DNA of 64,000 nucleotides from Tritrichomonas musculus. Its lineage: Eukaryota > Parabasalia > Tritrichomonadida > Tritrichomonadidae. The position numbers and the translations under genes were made by a program. Location of the stretch: NCBI GenBank assembly GCA_039105265.1, contig JAPFFF010000001.1:3162001-3226000 (forward strand), in the 5' to 3' direction. The notes under the pieces are model-generated. The model saw only the letters and a program-made list of their open reading frames with translations, ran no database searches and had not been told where the DNA came from. Shown in pieces: positions 40,952 to 51,119 of the stretch. Position 1 is the stretch's first letter, and each line of letters opens with the position of its first letter.

Positions 40952-41059
40952 TAGGGATGGGAAACGGGCGCCAGTTTGCCCGTAAATTTGCCCCCGCATG
41001 CCCGGGCAGTACGTTTATTTCGGGCCCTTTGCCAGCCCGGTTCCCGTTTCCCATCCCTA
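40952..41059. mobile_element. 108-bp hAT-like MITE with 8-bp TSD
   Basis: The terminal inverted repeats TAGGGATGGGAAACGGG are perfect over 17 bp (40952-40968 and 41043-41059). The 8-bp direct repeat TAAATGAT flanks both sides (40944-40951 and 41060-41067). An 8-bp target duplication with YAGGG-type ends is characteristic of the hAT superfamily. The interior is strongly GC-rich (GCCCCCGCATGCCCGGGC). The intact TSD and TIRs suggest recent movement. Confidence 0.82.
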
Positions 41060-41067
41060 TAAATGAT

Positions 41068-41463
41068 GTTTGAAATTATACCCATCGAACGAAGAGTATT
41101 TTGCATCAAAGAAAATTAAAAAATCAAATGCATAATTTAATTAAACAGCAAATGCACAAAAATAAGCAAAAATAAAAATTTATTGGTTTTTTTTTTTAAT
41201 CATTCTATATAGACAAATAGTAATTCAAAATAAAACCGTTATCCAAAATTTAAAAAAAAAAAATCCAAAAAACGGTTAAAATATCCAATTTGGACTCCCT
41301 TATGATTATGCAAAAACCGCATTATTTTTTAATGGCATTAAAAAACCTTTTTTTTTTTCTTTAATATAAAATAAAAAAAATCCCATTTAAAACTCTTTGG
41401 GATAAAATGGCATTATAAATTTGCGCGGTTTATTCACTTGTGAATATTTGTTCATTTTTTAAA
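41068..41463. other. intergenic region upstream of histone H3
   Basis: AT-rich. Close to the gene are TATAAATTTGCGCGG, a small palindrome ATTCACTTGTGAAT (41432-41445) and an initiator-like TCATTTT box at 41452-41458. No divergent histone gene is seen. Confidence 0.5.
41452..41458 (+). promoter_or_regulatory. initiator-like TCATTTT box of the H3 gene
   Basis: Ends 5 bases before the H3 ATG; fits the trichomonad Inr pattern. Confidence 0.4.
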
Positions 41464-41880
41464 ATGGCACGTACAAAGCAGACAGCACGTAAGTCAACAG
41501 GTGGAAAAACACCTCGTAAATCACTTGGAGCAAAGGCTGCTCGTAAATCAACACCAGTTGTTGATTCTCAAGGAGCAAAGAAGCAGCATCGTTTCAGACC
41601 AGGCACAGTTGCCCTTAGAGAGATTCGTAAATATCAAAAAAGTACCGATCTTTTGATACGTAAACTTCCATTCCAAAGACTTGTTCGTGAAATAGCATCA
41701 GGGTTCAGAGGTGATCTTCGTTTCCAATCTTCTGCAATTGCTGCACTTCAAGAAGCTTCTGAAGCATATCTTGTTGGTCTTTTTGAAGATACAAACCTCT
41801 GCGCAATCCATGCTAACAGGGTTACAATTATGGAAAGAGATGTTCAACTTGCTCAAAGAATTCGAGGTGAACGAAATTAA
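41464..41880 (+). CDS. histone H3
   Basis: 138 aa from ATG 41464, where [15 protein letters not shown] begins; an upstream in-frame ATG at 41440 would add 8 residues and is rejected. K4, K9, S10, K14, K18, K23 and K27 positions are conserved. The segment after K27 reads [16 protein letters not shown], two residues longer than the canonical SAPATGGVKKPHRY. Fold residues [31 protein letters not shown] and [13 protein letters not shown] are intact, and the C-terminus is RGERN. Core nucleosomal H3 or an H3 variant; no CENP-A-like long loop 1. It is a single gene with no H4 partner in the window. Confidence 0.95.
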   Translation: MARTKQTARKSTGGKTPRKSLGAKAARKSTPVVDSQGAKKQHRFRPGTVALREIRKYQKSTDLLIRKLPFQRLVREIASGFRGDLRFQSSAIAALQEASEAYLVGLFEDTNLCAIHANRVTIMERDVQLAQRIRGERN

Positions 41881-42214
41881 TTTTATTGTTAATTAATAAA
41901 CTGTATTTTATATACTACTTTTTTTTTGTGTCATTTGTATTTCTATACAGAAAAGCCATAATATATCTATTTATGAATAGTCCAATATTAGGTTAATTTA
42001 TATAATAAATATATAAATTCTTAAAAAAAATCAACAATACAACCATCACAAAACCATTATTGTTTAAGAATACTAATATATAAAATATTTTAATTGGAAT
42101 AATCAAATTTATAATACATGTTCATAATTTTATTTTTTAGAAAATAGGACACATGAGATAAAAAGCGCGTCAATGAAAAAGAAAATTAAAAGTTTAATAT
42201 TTGACAATAAGAAA
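41881..42214. other. intergenic between convergent genes
   Basis: 3' region shared by H3 and the minus-strand hypothetical gene. AT-rich; nothing recognised. Confidence 0.5.
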
Positions 42215-44023
42215 TTACTGGTTATTTGGACCAAAATTCGTAAAACGGTCTTTTTGAATAACAGCATGTTTGAGGACATTTTCGACTTCATTCATAAGTT
42301 TTTCATCATCATAAGTCTTTCCACTATTTTCAATTTCATCCAACAAATTGGAATCGGCCAATTTTGAATACAATTTTAGTCCATCATTATTTGTGGGAAA
42401 CGTGTCCAATAAATTCAAAACAGAATTAATGGCCAAAATTGCTTTTTTAAAAATGGATTCATCAGAACTAATTAAATCTGGATAAATTTCAATGAAATTA
42501 TGATTCATAATCAACTCAAATAAATAAAAACGAGGCAAAACCGTCGAAATTTCGCCTAAAGCCGCTGCCGAATTCACCTTTACATCAAAAATATCATCAA
42601 ACAAAGCAATTTTGCACAAAAAGAAAAAGATTTCGTTTTCATACATGAATTTAATGACTCTGCTTCCATTCTCATTCAAACCTCTCAATTTGACATCACC
42701 AATGCCACTTTTTTCATCATCAGGGACAATGAAACAATTCATGACCAAATCCCTACAGAAAACACAGAATTTTGATTTTTGTTTATTGTCAGGATTTGCT
42801 GCCAATGTCTTCAGAAAAGGTTGACAAAATTCAATTGCATTGACCATGGCGGTTATTGCGTTAACGTCATGTAAAAAAGTGACAGCCGATAAGAAATCAA
42901 CCATACTTTCTTGATTGTCAATTCTGTACTTCTCAGACTGCATATAATAACCGAAAATTGTTATGAAAAATTTCTCTTTAAATTTATAGGTCAATTTTGT
43001 CAATTTGACCAATTTTGCCATGTTAAAAAATGCCAAATTTATGTCAGGAATATCAAATCTCGTAACGTCCTTAAGCACGTATTTTCTCAACGATTCACAA
43101 GCAAAATTCAATGAGTTCATTCTAGTTGTATGTTCATATTCATCCTTTGGATTTTGAAGGAACAGTTTTACTTGGTTGAAAATTATTCCTAAAATAAAGT
43201 TCTGAAAAAACATAAGCACACTCAATTGGTCTTTATTGCTCTCAATGTTCGGAATCGCGTCAGATGAGCCAGATAAGCAACCAAAGTAATAATCAATGTA
43301 TTCATCAAATTCAGCATCATTGCTTGTATCAATTTGATACTTTTGATGAATTTGATATAAAAAACGATAAAGATTTGTGACAACAAGTTTCCTCACAAAA
43401 AAAGTGTCATCCGGCGTGAAATCTAGATGGACGATATTATTGTTAATTGTGAGGTTATTTAGCCCTTTGCTAGGATGTGTAATCATGTCTATTAGTGCTG
43501 CCAATATGTCGTCACAAAATAACGGTCGCCAGAATTCAAACGGAAAAAGTGACGTTATTTTTTCAAATAAAAACAATTCGCTCTTCACAATTTGCTGAGA
43601 CTCTCTGATTTCTAAAATGTAAAGTAAATATTCAAAAAATGAATGGGGAGGTTCATATTCGTATCGTTGGTTCGATTGACTTGGTCTGTTTGATATGACA
43701 GCGGCGATTTTTTGGTCAATTTTGAGAATTAATTGAATGATTAAATTGACATTTGAGCTAAATTGCTGAATCGATTGGGCAAGCGCAAAAAGAGCTTCGC
43801 TTAGCTCGTAGTATAATCTGCTTTTATCTGATACACGATGACGGCATGCTTCAATGAATGTATCATATAATTCTAAAATTTTATTTATTATTTGCTCGAT
43901 TATTAAAAAACCTTCCGGGAGTTCATTTTGCTCGTCGTTATCTAAAATTGTTGCTGTTTGGTCGTTGAAATACTGCTGCGCTTTTGGAATTTCTGCTGTA
44001 TCGATATTTTTATAAACATCCAT
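42215..44023 (-). CDS. hypothetical ARM/HEAT-like helical protein
   Basis: 602 aa from an ATG at 44023. All-helical with no signal peptide; hydrophobic repeats are consistent with an ARM/HEAT solenoid (VNSAAALGEISTVLPRFYLF, LISSDESIFKKAILAINSVL). A short Cys cluster FCVFCRDLVMNCF lies near residue 425. No family recognised. Confidence 0.65.
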   Translation of the reverse strand: MDVYKNIDTAEIPKAQQYFNDQTATILDNDEQNELPEGFLIIEQIINKILELYDTFIEACRHRVSDKSRLYYELSEALFALAQSIQQFSSNVNLIIQLILKIDQKIAAVISNRPSQSNQRYEYEPPHSFFEYLLYILEIRESQQIVKSELFLFEKITSLFPFEFWRPLFCDDILAALIDMITHPSKGLNNLTINNNIVHLDFTPDDTFFVRKLVVTNLYRFLYQIHQKYQIDTSNDAEFDEYIDYYFGCLSGSSDAIPNIESNKDQLSVLMFFQNFILGIIFNQVKLFLQNPKDEYEHTTRMNSLNFACESLRKYVLKDVTRFDIPDINLAFFNMAKLVKLTKLTYKFKEKFFITIFGYYMQSEKYRIDNQESMVDFLSAVTFLHDVNAITAMVNAIEFCQPFLKTLAANPDNKQKSKFCVFCRDLVMNCFIVPDDEKSGIGDVKLRGLNENGSRVIKFMYENEIFFFLCKIALFDDIFDVKVNSAAALGEISTVLPRFYLFELIMNHNFIEIYPDLISSDESIFKKAILAINSVLNLLDTFPTNNDGLKLYSKLADSNLLDEIENSGKTYDDEKLMNEVENVLKHAVIQKDRFTNFGPNNQ

Positions 44024-45088
44024 ATATTTTTATATTTCATATCACATGTCATATATATCAAAAAAAAGATTTAACTTAATAAAGGTGATGAAATTGATTT
44101 TATACAATGTAAAATAAAAAATTTCAACAGAAAAAGAAGGCAATTTGTTATAGAAGAAAAATTATAATCTAAGATTTTTAAGATATGCTATTTGAAAAAA
44201 AAATATTACAGATAATGATGAAGTCTTACCACATTTAAAGAATTACTACAGTCAATAAAGCATATTTGCCACAAAAGAAGAATTACAACAGATGATAAAA
44301 AAAATTTAACATGAAAGATAAAGAATTAATATAAATGATGAAGGCGATATGCTACAAAGAATAATCATCGATATGAGAAAATTATAAAATAATGATTGAC
44401 TAAGAAAATAAAGTTGATTGTGATATCTTGCAAGATGCTCAAACGAGAACATCATAGAACACTTAAGCACACATACACACAAGAAAAGAAAGTTAAAAGA
44501 TGATACTCTGATAAATAATCAAAACATTTTGTTTTAATCTAAAAAAAGACATTTATTTATATCGATTCTTTCTCAGAAAATTATATATTTCTTTAATAAA
44601 TTGATTGCATTCAAAGGGGTATATAGTTTATTATCGTGCAGAAAAAAGGTATTATTCAATTTTTCAATTACATTAAATAAAAAAAAAAAAAAAAGATTCT
44701 TTAATTAATCAATTTTGACTTATTATATGAATGATATATGATAATTTAATTTTTTTTTTACTTGATTTTAATCATAATAATTCTAAATCATTTTATCTGA
44801 TAGTTTTTTTCTTCAAACGTCCAATAAAAATAATAATGAATACTCATTCATATCATAATTATATTTATTTTTTTGGATATCATTTAATAAAATACCATTT
44901 TTATGACTGTTATACTGATGAAATACCATTTAAATATTTTGTAATTTTCATCTCAAAAAATAATCAAAAGTTATCAAAAAGTATACGTTTTTTTCTCTTT
45001 CATTGAAATTTGTTTTCAAAAAATATTTTCAAATAAACAAATAACCTAAATTATAAATAAAATTTACTTCACATATTAAAACTAATTG
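44024..45088. other. 1.06 kb intergenic region with degenerate repeats
   Basis: Holds loosely repeated words such as GAAGAATTACAACAGATGAT between 44160 and 44400 and a 14-base A run near 44690. A 91-codon frame at 44731-45006 has no family features and poor composition and was not called. Confidence 0.45.
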
Positions 45089-48000
45089 ATGATTTTTGCA
45101 ATAATTTATTCTTTAATATCATTCGTTAAAGGAAATGATTTTTGCATTGAAAAAACACCAGGTAAATGCAAACAAATTTGTCCAAATCCTCCAGTAGATT
45201 TTGATAAAACATTTAATTATTTCCCAAATCAAGATGAAGTTGATCCAAATGATGAAAGCCATAATATTTTTATTGCAGATGAAGTTGAATATTATCCAAA
45301 TATTTCTAGAAAAAATAATATCATACCTTGTGATAAAGCAGTAAGCTTCATTTTTGAAGCTCCTACTTCATCGATAACAATAGATAACAATGTTGAATTT
45401 GGTTATGAATATTTATATTCAAAAATTCCATTAAAAATTCAATTTCGATCATCCCTGAACATTGATATCAAATCGATTCATCAAGATGTTTCACCATCAA
45501 TTATCCTTGAAGCAATTAAACCAGATTTGTCGTTAACGCTTAGATTTTTAACAGAAGATATTCAAGATGATTTTATATCTATATCAGAAAAATCACAGAT
45601 TATAAAAATAGCAGATAAAACAGAATTAGTTAAAAGATTTATTACAGAATCGGACAAACTTGAAGAAATACAGAAGAATTATTTTTGCATATCTGATAAA
45701 AATGAAAAATGTAAAGATTATTCGCAGTTTAGCCCTTTAATTGTCAAGTCGACGTTACAAGTCAACAAATTTCCTGCAGTTGTTATCATTGAAACCTCGA
45801 TTCCTCAATTTTATGCGGTAAACTTCAACAAAAAGTATACTCATTTTATTTGTTCTCCAAATTCAACACTGACATACCAGCCGTTATGGGAAGGATACTA
45901 TTCATTTGGCAGTTTTTATGTTATTTTCCATGAAAACTATATTGAAATGGCAAATTGTACTTATGAAGGCAAAGGAAGCTTCAAACTTGTCACACCTAGT
46001 ACAATTTCACTTCATACAACTGCAAATGATAATAATTTTGATTTCACTTTGAAGAGCGGTAATCCTCAAAGTGAAACTGATTCAGAAATTTATTGTTTAT
46101 CCTGGGATAAAGAATTAGTTTTTGAAAACAAAATCAAAGCTGCAGAAAAATCACTTTTTCATGGCGCAGACATTTTGAATGGGTTATTTGAAGAAGGAAC
46201 TTTCGTTAAAGCAAGTGTTTTTAATCGATATGTTACACCTGAAACGTTAAAAGAATATCCATTTGTTTTTCATTATTACAATTTCGAAAAAGGAGATCAT
46301 GTGATACCAACAACATGGAAGACTTATGGAATTTTCAAAGGCTACTCTTCAACCGAATCTGAAAATTCATTTACATTCAATGATGTTCATTCTATTGAAA
46401 GTAACAAGATTGATAACTATATGTGGTATCAAGACTGCGGTACTGTGACCATTAATCCATCACATTTCATGAGTTGGAGACCTAGCTTTAGCACAAAAGT
46501 TATAATTAATGTGGATGGACAAGTTATAATAAATAGATTAAGAAATGATGATTTTGAAATTGATTCAAAAGAGAAGTGCCAAATAATTGGTGACGGGACT
46601 GTCAAGTTTGTTGAAGAAGATTTCATGGAAAAAATAAACTCTTCTTGTGAAATCGGTCCTAATGTCAGCATAGAATTATTAAATGAGCCTTATCCAACTG
46701 TATATGTGTGCATTGGCCAATCAGACCTTGAAAAATGCAAATCAGAAATTGAAGGAATTGATTCAATACAAAATGTTGAATGGATTTGGTTAAGAAACAT
46801 TGAAACCCTCGAAACAATCTACAATTATTCAAGAGTTTATGTAACAGACGAGCAAAGCCATAGTGGTTATTATAGAATTAAAGATGATGAAATAATTCTT
46901 ACTGCTAATGCTCACCTTGAAGTTCGAAGTTCATATGTAACTGTAAAAAAGAATGGTTTTGGTAAAATTTTAGCTCAGAAAAAAACAGCAAAACTTACTA
47001 TAATGGTTTTTGATTCAAGCTCTGTAATATATCAACATGACATAAAAAATTTTGAGTTATTTATTGAAGAGTTTCCAACAGAGATTGATTTCGAAGTATT
47101 CTTTTATTATGACAACGTTAAACTATTGATGTATTATCGAGATGAATTTCTCCCAGGCACAATCAAAACAAGTGGCAGTAGTATAGTCAATATTAGAGAA
47201 CCATTTGTATCAATGCTAAGCATGTTTAAAAAATCTGACACACTTTCTTTTGTCATAAATCCAGAATCAGATTATCAATTATGTTATGCAGACGAACCAA
47301 AAGATTGTGATGGACTTAATGATTTTGTTTTAGCAACAAATATCGATGAGTTTATAGAATATGATTCATGTTCTTTCAATTCAATTGTGTATTTAAGAAA
47401 GAATACTTCATTAACAGTTAATTCTAATAATTATATTAATCACAAATACTTCTGTAATGATAATATTTTAATTTCATTTGATTTGCCAAATAATGCAATA
47501 ATCTATTTTGATTATGATGCTGTGAAAATAATAACAGATGAATCATATAGTTTTTATGCAAATTCTACAAATAACGTTAAATTTATTTTTGATATCAAAG
47601 ATTATTTAACTCTTGATTGTTATTTTTATTATTTGGCATATAGTTTTGAATTTACTAGCAGCAAAACAACAACAGAAATAATTCCAAATCAACTAATCAG
47701 AAAAATAAACATTGAAAATAAAATTAAAATGCATGAAAATTTTTCAATTACATCTCCAACGCCTCAATACATTAAGAACTTGTTTGACTGCCCAATACTT
47801 CTATCATCTCGTTGGACATATCTTTATTTAAATGAAGAAGGTAAAAATTTATATCAATCAACACCTTCGCTGTCATTTTATGACTATCAAAATGATGATG
47901 ACATTTCAGAAAACATTGTTTTGTTGAATGGAATGAATACAAATTTAGAACTCCCTCAAAATTGGACAAAAAATCATAACATTTATCTTTTACAAGACAA

Positions 48001-50887
48001 TTATGAATTAACAATCAACACTCCATTTACTTTGAAATATCTTAAAGATGGTGTTGTATTAAATAATAATTTCAAAGTGATACATGGAAATATTGATATA
48101 ATTGCTTCTGAATCATTTTCATTAAATGCAGAATTACCAAAAGGTTATGGATTCACTAGTGATATGTATGAATCTAGAATTTATTGTTATCAAAATTTAC
48201 ATACAACCATCAATATTGGTTATTTAAATTCTAATGAAGATTCATTAAGCAAGAGGTATGTCAAAATATATGGATATAATTCAACTAACAGTCTTACAAT
48301 TAAATTGAAAAACGAAGCCGATCTGTATGATTTTAATGTAATAACATATTTAAGTGACGGAGATGCCGTAAAATATGATTTTGGGTATGATTATATTTGT
48401 TATTGCTCAATTGATGATATTTCTTCAAAATGTTCTGGAAAATTTTATCATGCTTCAGACATAACATCATTTTTATCTGTTGTTCGAGAAAACCCTGAAA
48501 TGGTTATTTATTTACATAAGGATTTAATAATTCCTTATCCAACTGGCGATCATTTTATTCTTAATCCAAGCAATGATCAAATCAAAATATCATTACTAGA
48601 TTCTCCAAAGTCCGTAACAGTATCAGAAAATGATAAAATTTTAATTGAATACATAGACTCAACAAAGGTTGAAATATTGTCAAAAGCAATTATTGATATT
48701 GCTGCTAAAAAATCAATTGAACTCAATATTCAAGCAACTACACAATCAGATATATCTTTATCATTGGAAGCTAATGTACTAATTTCATCTGAATCCGAAA
48801 TTGCTGCATGTTTCCCAATATCAGTCAATAAAAATGGATTCCATTTATATGCACACCAAATTGATACATTCAAAAACATATTTGGCGATTCTGTTGAATT
48901 GTATAAACCAGTTTGTGCATATCAATTGGATTCAGATTCACATTGCTCTTTTGAAAACAGAAAAACTATTAATGAAGTTTTTGTTGAACCATTTGAGTAT
49001 AACGAGGTTGAAATTGCTCCAATATCAAGCCCAATAAATATTGATCTTCCTTCAATTGATACCACAATTGATGTGAATATTTTACCAAGTTCGACGTCTA
49101 TTTTGAGCATAGGTTCAATATCAAGTCTTAGCATTAATCCAAAAACTTCTTTTGTAAATAATAATTGGAAATTCATTGGTGACAATAGTATCTTATCATA
49201 TAAATTTGATTCAGTTTCATCTCTTTCAGTTCCTGAAATAATATCTACTCCAATTTCAATCCAATTGACAAATAATGAATCAAGAATTGATTTGCTACGC
49301 TGTGCAAATCAGAGTTCAAAACAAATTACAATCATAAAATATGGAGACACTCCTAATGAGATCACAGTTTTTGGAAGTTTAGAAAATTACAATAATTTCA
49401 TTGATGCTATACTTCAACATGATGGAATTGAAATAAAACGCAACGGTACACGTAAATATATTTGCATTTGTGATGATGATGAATCATATGAAAGATGTGT
49501 TGAAGTTATTGATGGAATTTTTGAGAAATCAAGTGAACTCTTGACAGATCCAGGAGATGATGTCGACATTAGATTTTTCAAGAATCTAGAAATATCATCA
49601 AATCTTTTAACATATAATCACAATACTTTAATAGATTCAAATTGCTCGATTAATATTACAGATGTTAAAAATGTATATCTAAACATTGAAGATCAATTTA
49701 AGGTTGATAATCTAGTCTTTGAAAATGGATCCAATCTTCTTTTGAAGCCCAAAGATCCTGTGTTAAACATTTCACTGCACAGCGGAGAAATTGGACAAAA
49801 CATTTCAATTGAAATTGATACATTCTTGAAGTTAAACATTCCAAATATTGAAGATGAAAATCTAAATGCATCTTGGCTACATGTATCAGGGAAAGGAGAA
49901 TTAAATATATATGATTATCCATTCAGTAGAGTAATTGCCAATTCAAAAGTCAAAGTGATCAAAGGTGTTTATACAATTTGCAATTCAAAAGCTGGAAATT
50001 CTGTGTGTTCATATGATACAGCAGAAGGATACAGAACTTTCGGGAATTCTTATGACTTTCGTGATGATTTCGATCCCAATTCAAAAATTGTTGTATTTTT
50101 AGATTCATTCACCAGCAGTGTTGATGTCAACATACATTATTTGAAAGGACAAAAAATACAATTTATGAAGAAACCAAATTCAGCAAAACTTTTAGAAAAT
50201 CCAAATAAACTTCGGTTTGTATCAACCACTGAATTAAACTGCAAGTCAGATGAAACAATTGAATTGGCAGGTTCAACTGGCGGAGCTTACTTTGATAATG
50301 AAGATTCAAACTTAGTTATTGTTGGTTTTAATGATACAATTGTGTTGAAGCAAGAAAATTCTGCAACTCCAAAAAGTAACATCACTCTTCAACCACTGAG
50401 TGAAAATGTGACCATAGATATAAGTGAATTGGTCGATCTTGAAAATCAAAAGTTTATAATCGAAAATGAAGAAGAGAAAGACATTTTAGTTTCTGTTGTT
50501 TCAAACAATATTATTTCTAACCAAAATGAAATAAGCAATATTTTCTATTCTAATTCACAAAAAGTTCAAATAAAAATTGAATCTCCAAATGACCATTCCT
50601 CAGGTGAAGAAGAAAAGCTTTCTTCAGCAGAAATAGATGATCACACAATACCAGAAATAATTGAACATTCATCACAAGAATTAACAGAGACTACATCAAC
50701 TGCAAATGACAAGCAATTTTCACCTTCAAAAAAGAATTTGTCTACAGGAGCTATCATAGGGATTGTTGTAGGCGTAATTGTTGTGGTATGCGCTGCTGTG
50801 GCATTAACTATTATATTATGCAAGAAAAAAGACAACTTGAAATATATTACTGATAGTTTTAATGAGGATGATTCTATTGGCTTTTAA
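45089..50887 (+). CDS. giant type I surface protein with repeated CxnC modules
   Basis: 1932 aa from the ATG at 45089 (a TTG precedes it). Signal peptide MIFAIIYSLISFVKG; ectodomain of ~1860 residues; one membrane span near the C-terminus (GAIIGIVVGVIVVVCAAVAL then TIILCKKK); short acidic tail ending SIGF. The ectodomain repeats a diverged module marked by paired cysteines: CISDKNEKC (~200), CIGQSDLEKC (~541), CYADEPKDC (~732), CYCSIDDISSKC (~1104), CAYQLDSDSHC (~1276), CICDDDESYERC (~1460) and CNSKAGNSVC (~1630). Predicted beta-rich between them. A Ser/Glu/Thr-rich stalk precedes the membrane. It is probably a host- or microbe-contacting adhesin-like protein; function inferred from architecture only. 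Confidence 0.85.
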   Translation: MIFAIIYSLISFVKGNDFCIEKTPGKCKQICPNPPVDFDKTFNYFPNQDEVDPNDESHNIFIADEVEYYPNISRKNNIIPCDKAVSFIFEAPTSSITIDNNVEFGYEYLYSKIPLKIQFRSSLNIDIKSIHQDVSPSIILEAIKPDLSLTLRFLTEDIQDDFISISEKSQIIKIADKTELVKRFITESDKLEEIQKNYFCISDKNEKCKDYSQFSPLIVKSTLQVNKFPAVVIIETSIPQFYAVNFNKKYTHFICSPNSTLTYQPLWEGYYSFGSFYVIFHENYIEMANCTYEGKGSFKLVTPSTISLHTTANDNNFDFTLKSGNPQSETDSEIYCLSWDKELVFENKIKAAEKSLFHGADILNGLFEEGTFVKASVFNRYVTPETLKEYPFVFHYYNFEKGDHVIPTTWKTYGIFKGYSSTESENSFTFNDVHSIESNKIDNYMWYQDCGTVTINPSHFMSWRPSFSTKVIINVDGQVIINRLRNDDFEIDSKEKCQIIGDGTVKFVEEDFMEKINSSCEIGPNVSIELLNEPYPTVYVCIGQSDLEKCKSEIEGIDSIQNVEWIWLRNIETLETIYNYSRVYVTDEQSHSGYYRIKDDEIILTANAHLEVRSSYVTVKKNGFGKILAQKKTAKLTIMVFDSSSVIYQHDIKNFELFIEEFPTEIDFEVFFYYDNVKLLMYYRDEFLPGTIKTSGSSIVNIREPFVSMLSMFKKSDTLSFVINPESDYQLCYADEPKDCDGLNDFVLATNIDEFIEYDSCSFNSIVYLRKNTSLTVNSNNYINHKYFCNDNILISFDLPNNAIIYFDYDAVKIITDESYSFYANSTNNVKFIFDIKDYLTLDCYFYYLAYSFEFTSSKTTTEIIPNQLIRKINIENKIKMHENFSITSPTPQYIKNLFDCPILLSSRWTYLYLNEEGKNLYQSTPSLSFYDYQNDDDISENIVLLNGMNTNLELPQNWTKNHNIYLLQDNYELTINTPFTLKYLKDGVVLNNNFKVIHGNIDIIASESFSLNAELPKGYGFTSDMYESRIYCYQNLHTTINIGYLNSNEDSLSKRYVKIYGYNSTNSLTIKLKNEADLYDFNVITYLSDGDAVKYDFGYDYICYCSIDDISSKCSGKFYHASDITSFLSVVRENPEMVIYLHKDLIIPYPTGDHFILNPSNDQIKISLLDSPKSVTVSENDKILIEYIDSTKVEILSKAIIDIAAKKSIELNIQATTQSDISLSLEANVLISSESEIAACFPISVNKNGFHLYAHQIDTFKNIFGDSVELYKPVCAYQLDSDSHCSFENRKTINEVFVEPFEYNEVEIAPISSPINIDLPSIDTTIDVNILPSSTSILSIGSISSLSINPKTSFVNNNWKFIGDNSILSYKFDSVSSLSVPEIISTPISIQLTNNESRIDLLRCANQSSKQITIIKYGDTPNEITVFGSLENYNNFIDAILQHDGIEIKRNGTRKYICICDDDESYERCVEVIDGIFEKSSELLTDPGDDVDIRFFKNLEISSNLLTYNHNTLIDSNCSINITDVKNVYLNIEDQFKVDNLVFENGSNLLLKPKDPVLNISLHSGEIGQNISIEIDTFLKLNIPNIEDENLNASWLHVSGKGELNIYDYPFSRVIANSKVKVIKGVYTICNSKAGNSVCSYDTAEGYRTFGNSYDFRDDFDPNSKIVVFLDSFTSSVDVNIHYLKGQKIQFMKKPNSAKLLENPNKLRFVSTTELNCKSDETIELAGSTGGAYFDNEDSNLVIVGFNDTIVLKQENSATPKSNITLQPLSENVTIDISELVDLENQKFIIENEEEKDILVSVVSNNIISNQNEISNIFYSNSQKVQIKIESPNDHSSGEEEKLSSAEIDDHTIPEIIEHSSQELTETTSTANDKQFSPSKKNLSTGAIIGIVVGVIVVVCAAVALTIILCKKKDNLKYITDSFNEDDSIGF

Positions 50888-51119
50888 TCTTATATTTAAA
50901 AATACTTTGCCGACTAATGTTTTGATTATTCTTTTCTTTTTTTTTTTTAAACCAATTGTAATAAAAAAATAAAAACTGAAACATGCTTGAATATTATAAA
51001 AAGGACTCTACTAAAAGAACATGTATTTTTAATCAAGACATGCCTACAATTTCTCCAAATGTAATAAATTATATATATTTAATTGGAAAAAATATTTTTT
51101 TTTATTAATGAAAATCATA

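Noticed and set aside
40952-41059. Remnant of a bacterial-type terminator or horizontally acquired GC-rich DNA
   Set aside because: The inverted ends with an exact 8-bp target duplication are explained better by a hAT-like MITE.
41440-41463. An upstream in-frame ATG for histone H3
   Set aside because: Canonical H3 starts [10 protein letters not shown]; the extra residues would block the N-terminal tail, and the initiator box lies between the two ATGs.
44731-45006. A 91-codon hydrophobic frame upstream of the surface protein
   Set aside because: AT-driven Phe/Ile/Asn/Tyr composition and no recognisable signal or domain.
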